From Pseudomonas sp. UBA1879 (GTDB lineage Bacteria > Pseudomonadota > Gammaproteobacteria > Pseudomonadales > Pseudomonadaceae): a stretch of 64,000 nucleotides of DNA. Positions within the stretch are counted from its first letter, which is position 1. Each line of letters begins with the position of its first letter. The notes under the pieces are model-generated. The model was not told the DNA's origin. It searched no databases and worked only from the letters and a program-made list of their open reading frames with translations. Position numbers and translations under genes: made by a program. The stretch spans positions 137,921 to 201,920 of the forward strand of contig NZ_DDHJ01000004.1 of assembly GCF_002338065.1 (NCBI RefSeq). Reading direction: 5' to 3'. Positions 1 to 8,061 of this stretch are shown piece by piece.

Positions 1-544
1 CCATCAACTCCTTACCGGTCTTGAACGGATACGCCAGCGGCGTGCTGTCCTCGACGATACGGTCAGCGCCCGCCGCATCCTCATCGACCACGAATCCACC
101 GCCGACCGAGTAGTACTCACGGCTGCGAATCTGTAGGCCAGCGCCATCGAAAGCACGGAAGATCATGCCGTTCGGATGGTAGGGCAGGGGTTTGCGAATC
201 ATCGCCAAGTGCTGCTTTTCGATGAATTCGATGCTGTGTTCGCCCAGCAGGTTGATGCGGTCGCTGCTGCGAATACGCTGCAGGCGTTCAGCGACGTGCT
301 CGGTGTCGACGGTGTCCGGGTGTTCGCCTTCCAGTCCTAGCAACACAGCTTTGTCACTGCCGTGGCCTTTGCCGGTGGCCCCGAGCGAGCCGTATAGCTC
401 GACCTTGACGCAGGCGGTGGAGGAAAGCAGGTCATCACGGCGCAAGCCCTCGACGAACCGCGCAGCAGCGCGCATCGGGCCCACGGTGTGGGAGCTGGAG
501 GGGCCGATTCCAATCTTGAACAGGTCAAACACGCTCAGGGACAT
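1..544 (-). CDS. sdaA: L-serine ammonia-lyase, 5' part (cut by window edge)
   Basis: Converts L-serine to pyruvate and ammonia with an oxygen-sensitive [4Fe-4S] cluster in the cytoplasm. The N-terminus begins MSLSVFDLFKIGIGPSSSHT, the beta-domain signature of bacterial serine dehydratases, and about 181 residues are visible before the window ends. The first ATG lies just before this signature. It is 176 bp downstream of gcvP on the same strand, so it probably drains the serine made from glycine via the cleavage system plus serine hydroxymethyltransferase. In P. aeruginosa, as I recall, glyA2 lies between gcvP2 and sdaA; here only a REP pair lies between them. Confidence 0.93.
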   Translation of the reverse strand, partial: MSLSVFDLFKIGIGPSSSHTVGPMRAAARFVEGLRRDDLLSSTACVKVELYGSLGATGKGHGSDKAVLLGLEGEHPDTVDTEHVAERLQRIRSSDRINLLGEHSIEFIEKQHLAMIRKPLPYHPNGMIFRAFDGAGLQIRSREYYSVGGGFVVDEDAAGADRIVEDSTPLAYPFKTGKELM

Positions 545-587
545 GGTCAGGCTCCGGGAGGATTCTTATTAGAGTGGGGCGCGTTTT

Positions 588-675
588 GTAGGAGCCGGGT
601 TGCTGGCGTAAGCAGTGTGCCCGACGCATCGGCGGCAGTGACCCACCGCTTTCGCCAGCAAGCCGGCTCCTACAG
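588..675. repeat. REP pair (GCCGGCTTGCTGGCGA family)
   Basis: Two inverted copies of the REP core (GGAGCCGGGTTGCTGGCG and CGCCAGCAAGCCGGCTCC) are separated by about 50 bp. They form a BIME-like palindrome between sdaA and gcvP. Confidence 0.85.
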
Positions 676-720
676 GTTTGGCGCTCCTATGCAATTGCAT
701 CGGAGCGCCTCAGACGCACG

Positions 721-3579
721 TTACGCGTAGTCTTCAATTGATGGGCATGCGCAGACCAGATTGCGGTCGCCGAACACGTTGTCGACGCGACCGACCGGAG
801 GCCAGTACTTGCCTTCGATCAGCGAGGCAACCGGGTATACGGCCTGTTCGCGGCTGTACGGGTGAGTCCACTCGCCCACCAGCTCGGCGGCAGTGTGCGG
901 AGCGTTCTTCAGCGGGTTGTCGTCTTTGTCCAGCGCGCCGCTTTCCACCGCGCGAATTTCTTCGCGGATCTTGATCATGGCGTCGCAGAAGCGATCGAGC
1001 TCTTCTTTCGACTCACTTTCAGTCGGCTCGATCATCAGCGTACCCGCGACCGGGAACGACATGGTCGGTGCGTGGAAACCGAAGTCGATCAGGCGCTTGG
1101 CAACGTCGTCGACGCTGATGCCGCTGCTGTCTTTCAGCGGACGCAAGTCGAGGATGCATTCGTGCGCCACCAGGCCGCTGGTGCCGGTGTACAGCACAGG
1201 GTAGTGCTCTTCCAGGCGGCGCGAGATGTAGTTGGCATTGAGGATCGCCAATTGCGACGCGCGTTTCAGGCCTTCGCCGCCCATCATTCGGATGTACATC
1301 CAGGTGATCGGCAAAATGCTCGCGCTGCCGAACGGTGCCGCACAGACTGCGCCTTCCTTGCGCGCCATCTGGCCGTGACCCGGCAGGAACGGCGCCAGGT
1401 GCGACTTCACACCGATCGGGCCAACGCCCGGGCCGCCACCACCGTGAGGAATGCAGAACGTCTTGTGCAGGTTCAGGTGGGACACGTCGCCGCCGAACTT
1501 GCCCGGCGCGCAGAGGCCGACCATGGCGTTCATGTTGGCGCCGTCGATGTACACCTGACCGCCGTTGTCGTGGACGATGCCGCAGATTTCGCGGATGCCT
1601 TCCTCGAACACACCGTGGGTCGATGGGTAGGTGACCATCAGCGCCGCGAGGTTTTCGCGGTGCTCGATGGCCTTGGCGCGCAAGTCTTCGATGTCGACGT
1701 TGCCACGGGAATCGCACGCCGTGACGATCACGCGCATGCCGACCATATTGGCGGTGGCCGGGTTGGTGCCGTGGGCCGACGATGGAATCAGGCAGATGTC
1801 GCGATGCCCTTCGCCACGGCTGGCGTGGTAGGCGCGGATAGCCAGCAGACCGGCGTATTCACCTTGCGAACCGGCGTTCGGTTGCAGGGAAATCTTGTCG
1901 TAACCGGTGGCGGCGCAGAGCATCGCTTCCAGCTCGTCCGTCAGTTGCTGGTAACCGGCGCTCTGTTCGGCCGGGGCGAACGGGTGCAGGTTGCCGAACT
2001 CGGCCCAGGTCACCGGGATCATTTCGCTGGCGGCGTTGAGCTTCATGGTGCACGAGCCCAGCGGGATCATGGTGCGGTCCAGCGCCAAGTCCTTGTCGGC
2101 CAGGCGACGCAGGTAACGCATCAGCTCGGTTTCGGAGTGATAACGGTTGAACACCGGGTGGCTGAGGATCGGCGACTGACGCTTCAGTTCAGCGGGCAGA
2201 CGCGCTTCGACGCTGTTGGCCAGCGCGGCGAAATCAGGCAGGGCCTGGCCGTCGGTGGCAAAGAGGGTCCACAGCAGCTCGACGTCGGCTTGCTGGGTGG
2301 TTTCGTCCAGCGAAACGCCCAGACGCTCGGCGTCCACTTCGCGCAGGTTCACCTGCTGAGCACGGGCTTTGGCGTGCAGCTTGGCGGTTTTCGCGCCGGT
2401 CTTCACTGTCAGGCTGTCGAAAAAGAAAGCTTGCTCGACGTTCAAACCCAGTTCGCTCAAGCCCTTGGCGAAAATCGCGGTCAGGTGATGCACACGGTTG
2501 GCGATGCGGGTCAGGCCAACAGGACCGTGGTAGACGGCGTACATGCTGGCGATGTTGGCCAGCAGCACTTGCGCGGTGCAGATGTTGCTCGTGGCCTTTT
2601 CGCGACGGATGTGCTGCTCGCGGGTTTGCATCGCCAGACGCAGGGCTGTCTTGCCGAAACGGTCGATGGACACGCCCACCAAACGGCCCGGCATGTCGCG
2701 CTTGTAGGCGTCTTTGGTGGAGAAGTAGGCGGCATGCGGACCGCCGAAGCCCAGCGGCACGCCGAAGCGTTGGGCACTGCCGATAGCCACGTCGGCGCCA
2801 AATTCGCCCGGTGGGGTCAGCAAGGTCAGGGCCAGCAGGTCGGCGGCGACCGCAACCAAGGCGTTGACCGCATGGAAGCGCTCGACCAATTCGCGGTAGT
2901 CGATCACATCGCCATTGCTCGCCGGGTACTGCAGCAGAGCGCCGAAGAACTCGCTGACGTCGCCCAGGTCGCTTTCATCGGCCACGACGACTTCGATCCC
3001 CAGTGGCTCGGCGCGGGTCCGCAGCACGTCCAGGGTTTGCGGGTGGCAGTGGGAGGAGGCGAAGAATTTCTGGCGGCCTTTGTTCTTGCTCAGGCGTTTG
3101 CAGAACGTCATGGCTTCGGCAGCGGCGGTGGCCTCGTCCAGCATCGAGGCGTTGGCGATTTGCATGCCGGTCAGGTCGCTGATCAGGGTCTGGAAGTTCA
3201 GCAGCGCTTCCAGGCGGCCTTGGGAGATTTCAGGCTGATAAGGGGTGTACGCGGTGTACCAAGCCGGGTTTTCCAGCAGGTTGCGCAGGATCGGCGCTGG
3301 CGTGTGAGTGTTGTAGTAGCCCTGGCCAATGAACGTTTTGAACAGCTGGTTCTTCTGGGCAATGGCTTTGATGTCAGCCAATGCGTCGGCTTCGCTTTGT
3401 CCTGCAGTGGCGCCCAGCACGCTGGTGCCCTTGATCGTCTCTGGAATCACGCTGGCAGTGAGGGCTTCCAGCGAGTCGAAACCCAAGGTCGCGAGCATGG
3501 CGTGTTCGTCATCGGCACGTGGGCCGATATGACGGGCGATGAATTCGTTAGCGGTGCTCAATTCGATGCGATCAGTCAT
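721..3579 (-). CDS. gcvP: Glycine dehydrogenase (decarboxylating), P protein
   Basis: PLP-dependent P protein of the glycine cleavage system. It decarboxylates glycine and passes the aminomethyl group to the lipoyl arm of GcvH. At 952 residues it has the normal length for the single-chain form with N- and C-terminal halves. The PLP lysine is in the motif NLHKTFCIPHGGGGPG, where Lys706 is the Schiff-base residue; SSAHGTNPA is also present. The ATG lies 10 bp after the gcvH stop with a GAGG upstream, so gcvH-gcvP are one transcription unit, followed by sdaA. It is probably driven by the sigma54 promoter before gcvH. Confidence 0.97.
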   Translation of the reverse strand: MTDRIELSTANEFIARHIGPRADDEHAMLATLGFDSLEALTASVIPETIKGTSVLGATAGQSEADALADIKAIAQKNQLFKTFIGQGYYNTHTPAPILRNLLENPAWYTAYTPYQPEISQGRLEALLNFQTLISDLTGMQIANASMLDEATAAAEAMTFCKRLSKNKGRQKFFASSHCHPQTLDVLRTRAEPLGIEVVVADESDLGDVSEFFGALLQYPASNGDVIDYRELVERFHAVNALVAVAADLLALTLLTPPGEFGADVAIGSAQRFGVPLGFGGPHAAYFSTKDAYKRDMPGRLVGVSIDRFGKTALRLAMQTREQHIRREKATSNICTAQVLLANIASMYAVYHGPVGLTRIANRVHHLTAIFAKGLSELGLNVEQAFFFDSLTVKTGAKTAKLHAKARAQQVNLREVDAERLGVSLDETTQQADVELLWTLFATDGQALPDFAALANSVEARLPAELKRQSPILSHPVFNRYHSETELMRYLRRLADKDLALDRTMIPLGSCTMKLNAASEMIPVTWAEFGNLHPFAPAEQSAGYQQLTDELEAMLCAATGYDKISLQPNAGSQGEYAGLLAIRAYHASRGEGHRDICLIPSSAHGTNPATANMVGMRVIVTACDSRGNVDIEDLRAKAIEHRENLAALMVTYPSTHGVFEEGIREICGIVHDNGGQVYIDGANMNAMVGLCAPGKFGGDVSHLNLHKTFCIPHGGGGPGVGPIGVKSHLAPFLPGHGQMARKEGAVCAAPFGSASILPITWMYIRMMGGEGLKRASQLAILNANYISRRLEEHYPVLYTGTSGLVAHECILDLRPLKDSSGISVDDVAKRLIDFGFHAPTMSFPVAGTLMIEPTESESKEELDRFCDAMIKIREEIRAVESGALDKDDNPLKNAPHTAAELVGEWTHPYSREQAVYPVASLIEGKYWPPVGRVDNVFGDRNLVCACPSIEDYA

Positions 3580-3589
3580 TACGCGTTCC

Positions 3590-3973
3590 TCAGGCTTCGG
3601 CGTTGGCTTTGATCAGACGGTCGTAGGCGTCCTGATCCAGCAATTGGCCGACGGCAGCGGCGTCGGAAGGGATAAAGCGGAAGAACCAGCCTTGGCCCAA
3701 TGGGTCTTCGTTGACCAATTCGGGGTTGGCGTCCAGCGCGGGGTTGGTTTCGACGATTTCGCCGGTCAGTGGCATGTACACGCCGCTGGCGGCTTTGACG
3801 GACTCAACGGTCGCGGCTTCTGCGCCACGGTCGTAAGACTGTAGCTCAGGCAGTTGAACGAAGACCACGTCACCCAGCGCGTCCTGTGCGAATGCGGTGA
3901 TGCCGACTGTGACGCTGCCGTCTGCCTCGGCGCGCAGCCACTCGTGATCTTCAGTGAAACGCAACTCGCTCAT
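3590..3973 (-). CDS. gcvH: Glycine cleavage system H protein
   Basis: Lipoyl carrier of the glycine cleavage system, 127 residues. The lipoylated lysine is Lys60 in TVESVKAASGVY. The start MSELRFTEDHEW matches the family N-terminus and has an AGGGGAG ribosome site 7 bp upstream. The frame stays open further upstream, but that extension runs across the promoter region and is not expected to be translated. First gene of the gcvH-gcvP-sdaA unit. Confidence 0.97.
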   Translation of the reverse strand: MSELRFTEDHEWLRAEADGSVTVGITAFAQDALGDVVFVQLPELQSYDRGAEAATVESVKAASGVYMPLTGEIVETNPALDANPELVNEDPLGQGWFFRFIPSDAAAVGQLLDQDAYDRLIKANAEA

Positions 3974-4032
3974 GGAAACTCCCCTGAATGAAAACTGCCC
4001 GTCGTTGGCGCGGGCATGATAGGAGGCCTGTA

Positions 4033-4047
4033 GCAAGATCGCGGCCA
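4033..4047 (-). promoter_or_regulatory. Sigma54 (-24/-12) promoter of gcvH
   Basis: On the minus strand it reads TGGCCGCGATCTTGC. The invariant GG and GC are separated by exactly 10 bases and the -12 TTGC is intact. It lies about 60 bp before the gcvH ATG and downstream of gcsR, a sigma54 activator gene. Confidence 0.8.
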
Positions 4048-4066
4048 ACCTAGCGCCAGGCCTGTA

Positions 4067-4079
4067 AATCAAGGGTTTC
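4067..4079 (+). promoter_or_regulatory. Possible IHF site
   Basis: AATCAAGGGTTTC matches the IHF consensus WATCAANNNNTTR except for the last base. It lies between the -24/-12 promoter and the upstream activator sites, where a bend would be expected. Weak on its own. Confidence 0.35.
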
Positions 4080-4193
4080 AACGGTGTTTAAAGATTTTCA
4101 GGAGCAGCAGGTGTAGCGAATTCGCTACAAATATGTGGCATTTGAAAACCGTTGCTGGATCAAGGCCTTGCAGAACGCGTTGATGGGCATTAT

Positions 4194-4228
4194 GGAACGA
4201 AATCATTCCACCGTTACGAAATCGTTCC
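4194..4228. promoter_or_regulatory. Two tandem activator sites, probable GcsR binding
   Basis: Two near-identical 16-bp imperfect palindromes, GGAACGAAATCATTCC (4194-4209) and GTTACGAAATCGTTCC (4213-4228), have centres 19 bp apart. They lie about 150 bp upstream of the sigma54 promoter. The half-sites (GTTAC/GGAAC) resemble the boxes of TyrR-like activators such as GcsR and PhhR. Confidence 0.6.
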
Positions 4229-4295
4229 GCGGCTTGGGCTACGCTGGCTCCCGCAAGATCGTGCATGGTCATAAAGTCTGTGGCCGAAGCCGTGG

Positions 4296-4398
4296 TGTGG
4301 GAGCCGGCTTGGGGCGGGCCGCGATCGCACGAAAGCGGCATGTAGCCAATAGAGAGGTGAATGACACCACGCCTTCGCCAGCAAGCCGGCTCCCACAG
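4296..4398. repeat. REP pair, degenerate
   Basis: GTGGGAGCCGGCTT is followed by an inverted CGCCAGCAAGCCGGCTCCCAC about 70 bp later. It sits between gcsR and the gcvH control region and may limit read-through from gcsR. Confidence 0.75.
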
Positions 4399-4420
4399 GA
4401 TTCACGGCCTGCCAGGTGAT

Positions 4421-5929
4421 TCAGATTTTCCCGGGAATCCCGTACTTGCGCAGCCGGTGGGCGATGGCAGTGTGAGACGTGTGCAGGCGCGCCGCGAGTT
4501 GTCGGGTCGAGGGGTAGTGGTTGTAGAGCTTTTCCAGCAGCGATTTTTCGAAGTCTTCGACAGCGGCCTCCAGGCTTTCGATCTCGCCATCGCTTTCCCG
4601 GGCCACAGAGGTGCCCGCAATGTCCAGATCGCCGATGTCCACCAGCGCGCTTTCGCAAATGGCGGCGGCGCGGAAAATGACGTTCTGCAACTGCCGCACG
4701 TTGCCCGGCCAGCGGTTGCCGAGCAGCGCCGGGTAGGTGCCGGGTGCCAGGCGGCAGACGGGACGTTGAATCTGCGTACAGGCCTGTTCCATGAAATAGC
4801 GGGCCAGCAGCAGAATGTCCTGACCCCGTTCACGCAGGGGCGGGACTTCCAGATTCAATACGTTCAGGCGATAGAACAGGTCTTCGCGAAACGTACCTTC
4901 GGCCACCATTTTTTCCAGATTGCGATGGGTCGCGCTGAGAATGCGCACGTTGACCTGCACTTCCTTGTCACCGCCCACGCGACGGAAGCTGCCATCGTTG
5001 AGGAAACGCAGCAATTTGGCCTGCAGATAGGGCGACATTTCGCCGATTTCGTCGAGAAACACCGTGCCCTGGTTCGCCAGTTCCATCAGGCCGGGTTTGC
5101 CGCCTCTTTGCGCCCCTGTGAAAGCGCCGGGTGCGTAGCCGAACAGTTCGCTTTCGGCAAGGCTCTCGGGCAGTGCGGCGCAGTTCAAAGCCAGAAACGG
5201 CGCGCTGTGCCGGGCGCTCACGGCGTGGCAGGCGCGGGCCACCAGCTCTTTGCCGGTGCCGGTTTCGCCCTGAATCAACAGCGGCGCATCCAGTGCGGCC
5301 ACTCGCTGGGCGCGGGCCTTGAGGGTGCGGATGGGCGTGGAGTCACCGAGCAAGGCGTCGAAGCCTTCAGCATGATCATGATGCAGTGCTGACAGTCGCT
5401 CGCCGATACGGCTCGGCAGATACAGCGTCAGCAGCGCGCCCGCATCGGTGATCGGCGTGGCGTCCAGCAGCAAGGCCTCGCCGTTGAGCGTGACTTCGCG
5501 CAATGGCAGGCGAAAGCCGTTTTCAAACAGGGCGGTGTGCAGGGCTGGATCGGAAAACAGGTCGCCCACCGACTCGCCCGCCGGTTCTCGCCCGCATAAC
5601 GCGATCAGCGCCGGGTTGGCCAGCAGCACATGGCCCGCGCTGTCCAGCGCCAACACCGGGTCGGTCATCGCTGCGAGCAGGGCATCGAGTTGCAGGTGGC
5701 GGCGTTGGCCGGGAAGGATATCGACCACAGTGATCGCCTCGACGCCCCGTACCCGAAACAGCCGATCCTTGAGCTCTTCGAGGACTTCGTGGCTCAAGGT
5801 CGGCGCGTCGATGTAGACGTTGGGCGGCACCATTTCCACGGCATCCAGGTTCAGGTTTCGCCCGCCCAGAATCGCCAACACTTCCTGAGTGATGCCGACG
5901 CGGTCGATGAACGTAACGTGAATGCGCAT
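4421..5929 (-). CDS. gcsR: TyrR-like sigma54 enhancer-binding protein GcsR
   Basis: Transcriptional activator of 502 residues. It has an N-terminal ACT domain (about 1-75), a PAS-like sensor (about 80-170), and an AAA+ domain with Walker A GETGTGKE (221-228), GAFTGA (268-273) for sigma54 contact and Walker B FLDEIGE (291-297). A C-terminal TyrR-type helix-turn-helix follows (about 470-498, ending RLRKYGIPGKI). Classical TyrR of E. coli lacks a working GAFTGA; this protein has it. The position before gcvH-gcvP-sdaA matches P. aeruginosa GcsR, which activates the glycine cleavage operon. The aromatic-amino-acid regulator PhhR is the alternative, but the context argues against it. The ATG has no clear ribosome site; it was chosen because the ACT domain starts there. 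Confidence 0.85.
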   Translation of the reverse strand: MRIHVTFIDRVGITQEVLAILGGRNLNLDAVEMVPPNVYIDAPTLSHEVLEELKDRLFRVRGVEAITVVDILPGQRRHLQLDALLAAMTDPVLALDSAGHVLLANPALIALCGREPAGESVGDLFSDPALHTALFENGFRLPLREVTLNGEALLLDATPITDAGALLTLYLPSRIGERLSALHHDHAEGFDALLGDSTPIRTLKARAQRVAALDAPLLIQGETGTGKELVARACHAVSARHSAPFLALNCAALPESLAESELFGYAPGAFTGAQRGGKPGLMELANQGTVFLDEIGEMSPYLQAKLLRFLNDGSFRRVGGDKEVQVNVRILSATHRNLEKMVAEGTFREDLFYRLNVLNLEVPPLRERGQDILLLARYFMEQACTQIQRPVCRLAPGTYPALLGNRWPGNVRQLQNVIFRAAAICESALVDIGDLDIAGTSVARESDGEIESLEAAVEDFEKSLLEKLYNHYPSTRQLAARLHTSHTAIAHRLRKYGIPGKI

Positions 5930-6019
5930 GGGGAGGGCAAAGGTTCGGGCGGAAGACGGGGGCGATTATGCCAGTAAATGGACGCCTGATCGCGATGGCG
6001 TCGATGTGCTCGGCCGCTC

Positions 6020-6109
6020 TGGGAGTGAGCTTGCTCACGAAGGGGCCTGTGCAAACAGCGCATCAGTGTTGCTCGACCGTGAGTCGTCGTGAGCAAGCTC
6101 ACTTCCGCA
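6020..6109. repeat. REP pair (GAGCTTGCTC family)
   Basis: GGGAGTGAGCTTGCTCACGA and the inverted CGTGAGCAAGCTCACTTCC flank about 45 bp upstream of gcsR. Confidence 0.75.
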
Positions 6110-6146
6110 GGAGGCAGTGTTAGTTCAATGGCATGTGCCTGAGTAC

Positions 6147-6497
6147 CTAATTCAAATGTTCAGACGTGACCGCATCGCCTGATTTCATATCGAGCTTGTC
6201 GCGAATGTCTTCGAACATGGCGTCGTATTGGCCGTTCATATCATGCCAGTCAGCGTTTTTGGGCAGCCCGTACTTCTCGGCGATGCGTGAGGCTTCGCTG
6301 GCGAAGTTGTAGGCCTTGTCCTTGGGAAGGTCGAACGCTTCGTTCAGCGACTGGCCGTTGATCTGGCCTTCCAGCGTGAAGCGCATGCCGGGGCCAGACT
6401 CGGTCTCGGCGGGTTCATAGCGCAGATGAAGGTCGTAACCGACGTCGTCCGGCTGCAGGGACGGGTGGACGATATGCAGGTGGCCTGGTTCGAACAT
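6147..6497 (-). CDS. Small hypothetical protein, probable DUF5064 family
   Basis: 116 residues, acidic, with no signal peptide or membrane segment. It starts MFEPGHLHIVHPSLQPDD, which I associate with the Pseudomonas-specific DUF5064 family. The N-terminal half looks like a beta-rich sheet (YDLHLRYEP, MRFTLEGQING) and the C-terminal half is helical. Function unknown. It shares strand with the next two small genes but is separated by 60 bp, so operon membership is uncertain. Confidence 0.7.
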   Translation of the reverse strand: MFEPGHLHIVHPSLQPDDVGYDLHLRYEPAETESGPGMRFTLEGQINGQSLNEAFDLPKDKAYNFASEASRIAEKYGLPKNADWHDMNGQYDAMFEDIRDKLDMKSGDAVTSEHLN

Positions 6498-6557
6498 GTG
6501 ACGGCTCCCTCAAGAAATGATGGTCGTAAGGAGCAGACCCCTTGCCGTGGCCGGGGT

Positions 6558-6983
6558 TCAGCGCTGGCCGGAAGACTCCGTACACGCTGTGGGTGGAGCG
6601 ACTGGCTCGGGACGCGACCAGATCCAGATGTTCACCAGCACCATCCCAGTGACCGCGAAGTAAATCCACCAGTTGTGTTTCAGCACCACCAGCATGACCA
6701 CGGCGCATATCAGCATCGTGACGGTCGCGCTGATTTTGGCGCGGCGGGCGATGAGTTTGCCATTGCGCCAGTTGCGCAGCATGGGGCCGAACAGCCGATG
6801 ATTTTCCAGCCAGGCGCTCAGGCGCGGCGAACTCTTGGTGGCGGCCCAGGCGGCGAGCAGGATGAACTCGGTGGTCGGCAGTCCTGGAATGAAAATCGCG
6901 ATGATCCCGATGGCAAGGCTCACGTAGGCCAGGATGCCGAAGAGGATGCGGGACAGTTTGCTGCCTGGAGGTGTGCTGATCAT
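6558..6983 (-). CDS. YbaN-type inner-membrane protein (DUF454)
   Basis: 141 residues from MISTPPGSKLSRILFG. The family pattern is clear: a first membrane helix followed by GIIAIFIPGLPTTEFILLAA, a polar loop (SSPRLSAWLENHRLFGP, then NWRNGKLIARRAK), and two more membrane helices. The frame extends upstream to 7067, but those extra residues look like non-coding sequence; neither start has a good ribosome site. Role unknown. Confidence 0.8.
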   Translation of the reverse strand: MISTPPGSKLSRILFGILAYVSLAIGIIAIFIPGLPTTEFILLAAWAATKSSPRLSAWLENHRLFGPMLRNWRNGKLIARRAKISATVTMLICAVVMLVVLKHNWWIYFAVTGMVLVNIWIWSRPEPVAPPTACTESSGQR

Positions 6984-7077
6984 GGGTCTCGGGTGCGGCA
7001 GGGTGACGATGTGTTTCAAAGGCGCGGCCCTCGAAAGGATGCCCAGCTTACCAGCGCCGGACGTCATACGCTTCGTT

Positions 7078-7374
7078 TCAGGCAGGTTCGGCTTCAGGAG
7101 CCGACGTGTAGGCGTGGCTCAGCAGCACCTTAAAGCGTTCGAACGCCGCAAGGGCGGGTCTGTCGATCTCACGTTCCTGCGCGTCGCTGAACGGTAGATC
7201 GGCGAACAGCGCTTTGAGTTCTTGCTGCATGAGGTACTGAGCGCCGGGAAATCGGGTGTAGCTCGGCAGTGCGTTGAACGGCGTACTGGCTTTGACGGCT
7301 TTGTCCACTGGCTCGCGCGGAGCAGGGGTGGTCGGGTTCAAACGCTGGAAGCGACGAATCGGGTCATGAAACAT
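7078..7374 (-). CDS. Hypothetical protein, 98 residues
   Basis: I do not recognise this protein. It is proline- and alanine-rich at the ends, with a predicted amphipathic helix in the middle (AQYLMQQELKALFADL) and no signal peptide or membrane segment. It lies just upstream of the YbaN-type gene on the same strand and has Pseudomonas-like codon use. It is probably real, but short. Confidence 0.55.
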   Translation of the reverse strand: MFHDPIRRFQRLNPTTPAPREPVDKAVKASTPFNALPSYTRFPGAQYLMQQELKALFADLPFSDAQEREIDRPALAAFERFKVLLSHAYTSAPEAEPA

Positions 7375-7460
7375 GGTGTCTTCCTTGGAAATGTGGCGCT
7401 TGTAGACAAGACGAGTGAGGTGCGATGAGCAGTAAAAAAACCGGTCGTGCGGAGGTCATT

Positions 7461-7546
7461 GTGGGAACCGGCTTGCTGGCGAGAGCGGAGTGTCAGTTGA
7501 CATCTTCATGACTGAACCACCTATTCGCCAGCAAGCCGGCTCCCAC
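7461..7546. repeat. REP pair
   Basis: GTGGGAACCGGCTTGCTGGCGA and its inverted partner CGCCAGCAAGCCGGCTCCCAC lie immediately before the tandem array that begins at 7551. Confidence 0.85.
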
Positions 7547-7550
7547 GAAT

Positions 7551-8045
7551 ACGATGTCGGTCGCAGATTTTATGACCTATGCATGACCCCTGTGGGAGCC
7601 GGCTTGCTGGCGAATGCGGTTTGCCAGCGAGCATAGAATCTCCCACGGATACGACGTCGGTCGCAGATGTTATGACCTATGCATAACCCCTGTGGGAGCC
7701 GGCTTGCTGGCGAATGCGGTTTGCCAGTGCGCATCGAATCTCCCACGGATACGACGTCGGTCGCAGATGTTATGACCTATGCATGACCCCTGTGGGAGCC
7801 GGCTCGCTGGCGAATGCGGTTTGCCAGCGAGCATAGAATCTCCCTCGGATACGACGTCGGTCGCAGATGTTATGACCTATGCATGACCCCTGTGGGAGCC
7901 GGCTCGCTGGCGAATTCGGTTTGCCAGTGAGCATAGAATCTCCCACGGGTACGATGTCGGTCGCAGATGTTATGACCTAGGCATGACCTCCGTGGGAGCC
8001 GGCTCGCTGGCGAATGCGGTTTGCCAGCGAGCATAGAATCTCCCA
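7551..8045. repeat. Five tandem 100-bp units, each carrying a REP core
   Basis: Units begin at 7551, 7651, 7751, 7851 and 7951 with an exact 100-bp period; the last lacks only a few bases. Each unit reads ACGAYGTCGGTCGCAG, then ATGACCTATGCATGACC, a REP core GTGGGAGCCGGCTYGCTGGCGA, and GAATCTCCCACGG. Only a few substitutions separate the copies. There are no unique spacers, so this is not a CRISPR. No gene lies in 7375-8061. Confidence 0.95.
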
Positions 8046-8061
8046 GAAGGCGAGCGACTCG

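Noticed and set aside
862..3612. Long plus-strand open frame of 916 codons opposite gcvP
   Set aside because: Antisense to a conserved gene with all P-protein motifs; the frame is open only because of high G+C codon bias.
4421..5929. Assignment of the activator as PhhR
   Set aside because: No phhAB genes nearby; it sits before gcvH-gcvP with a sigma54 promoter, which fits GcsR.
7551..8045. Regular repeats as a possible CRISPR array
   Set aside because: The whole 100-bp unit repeats, including the parts that would be spacers, and no cas gene is near.
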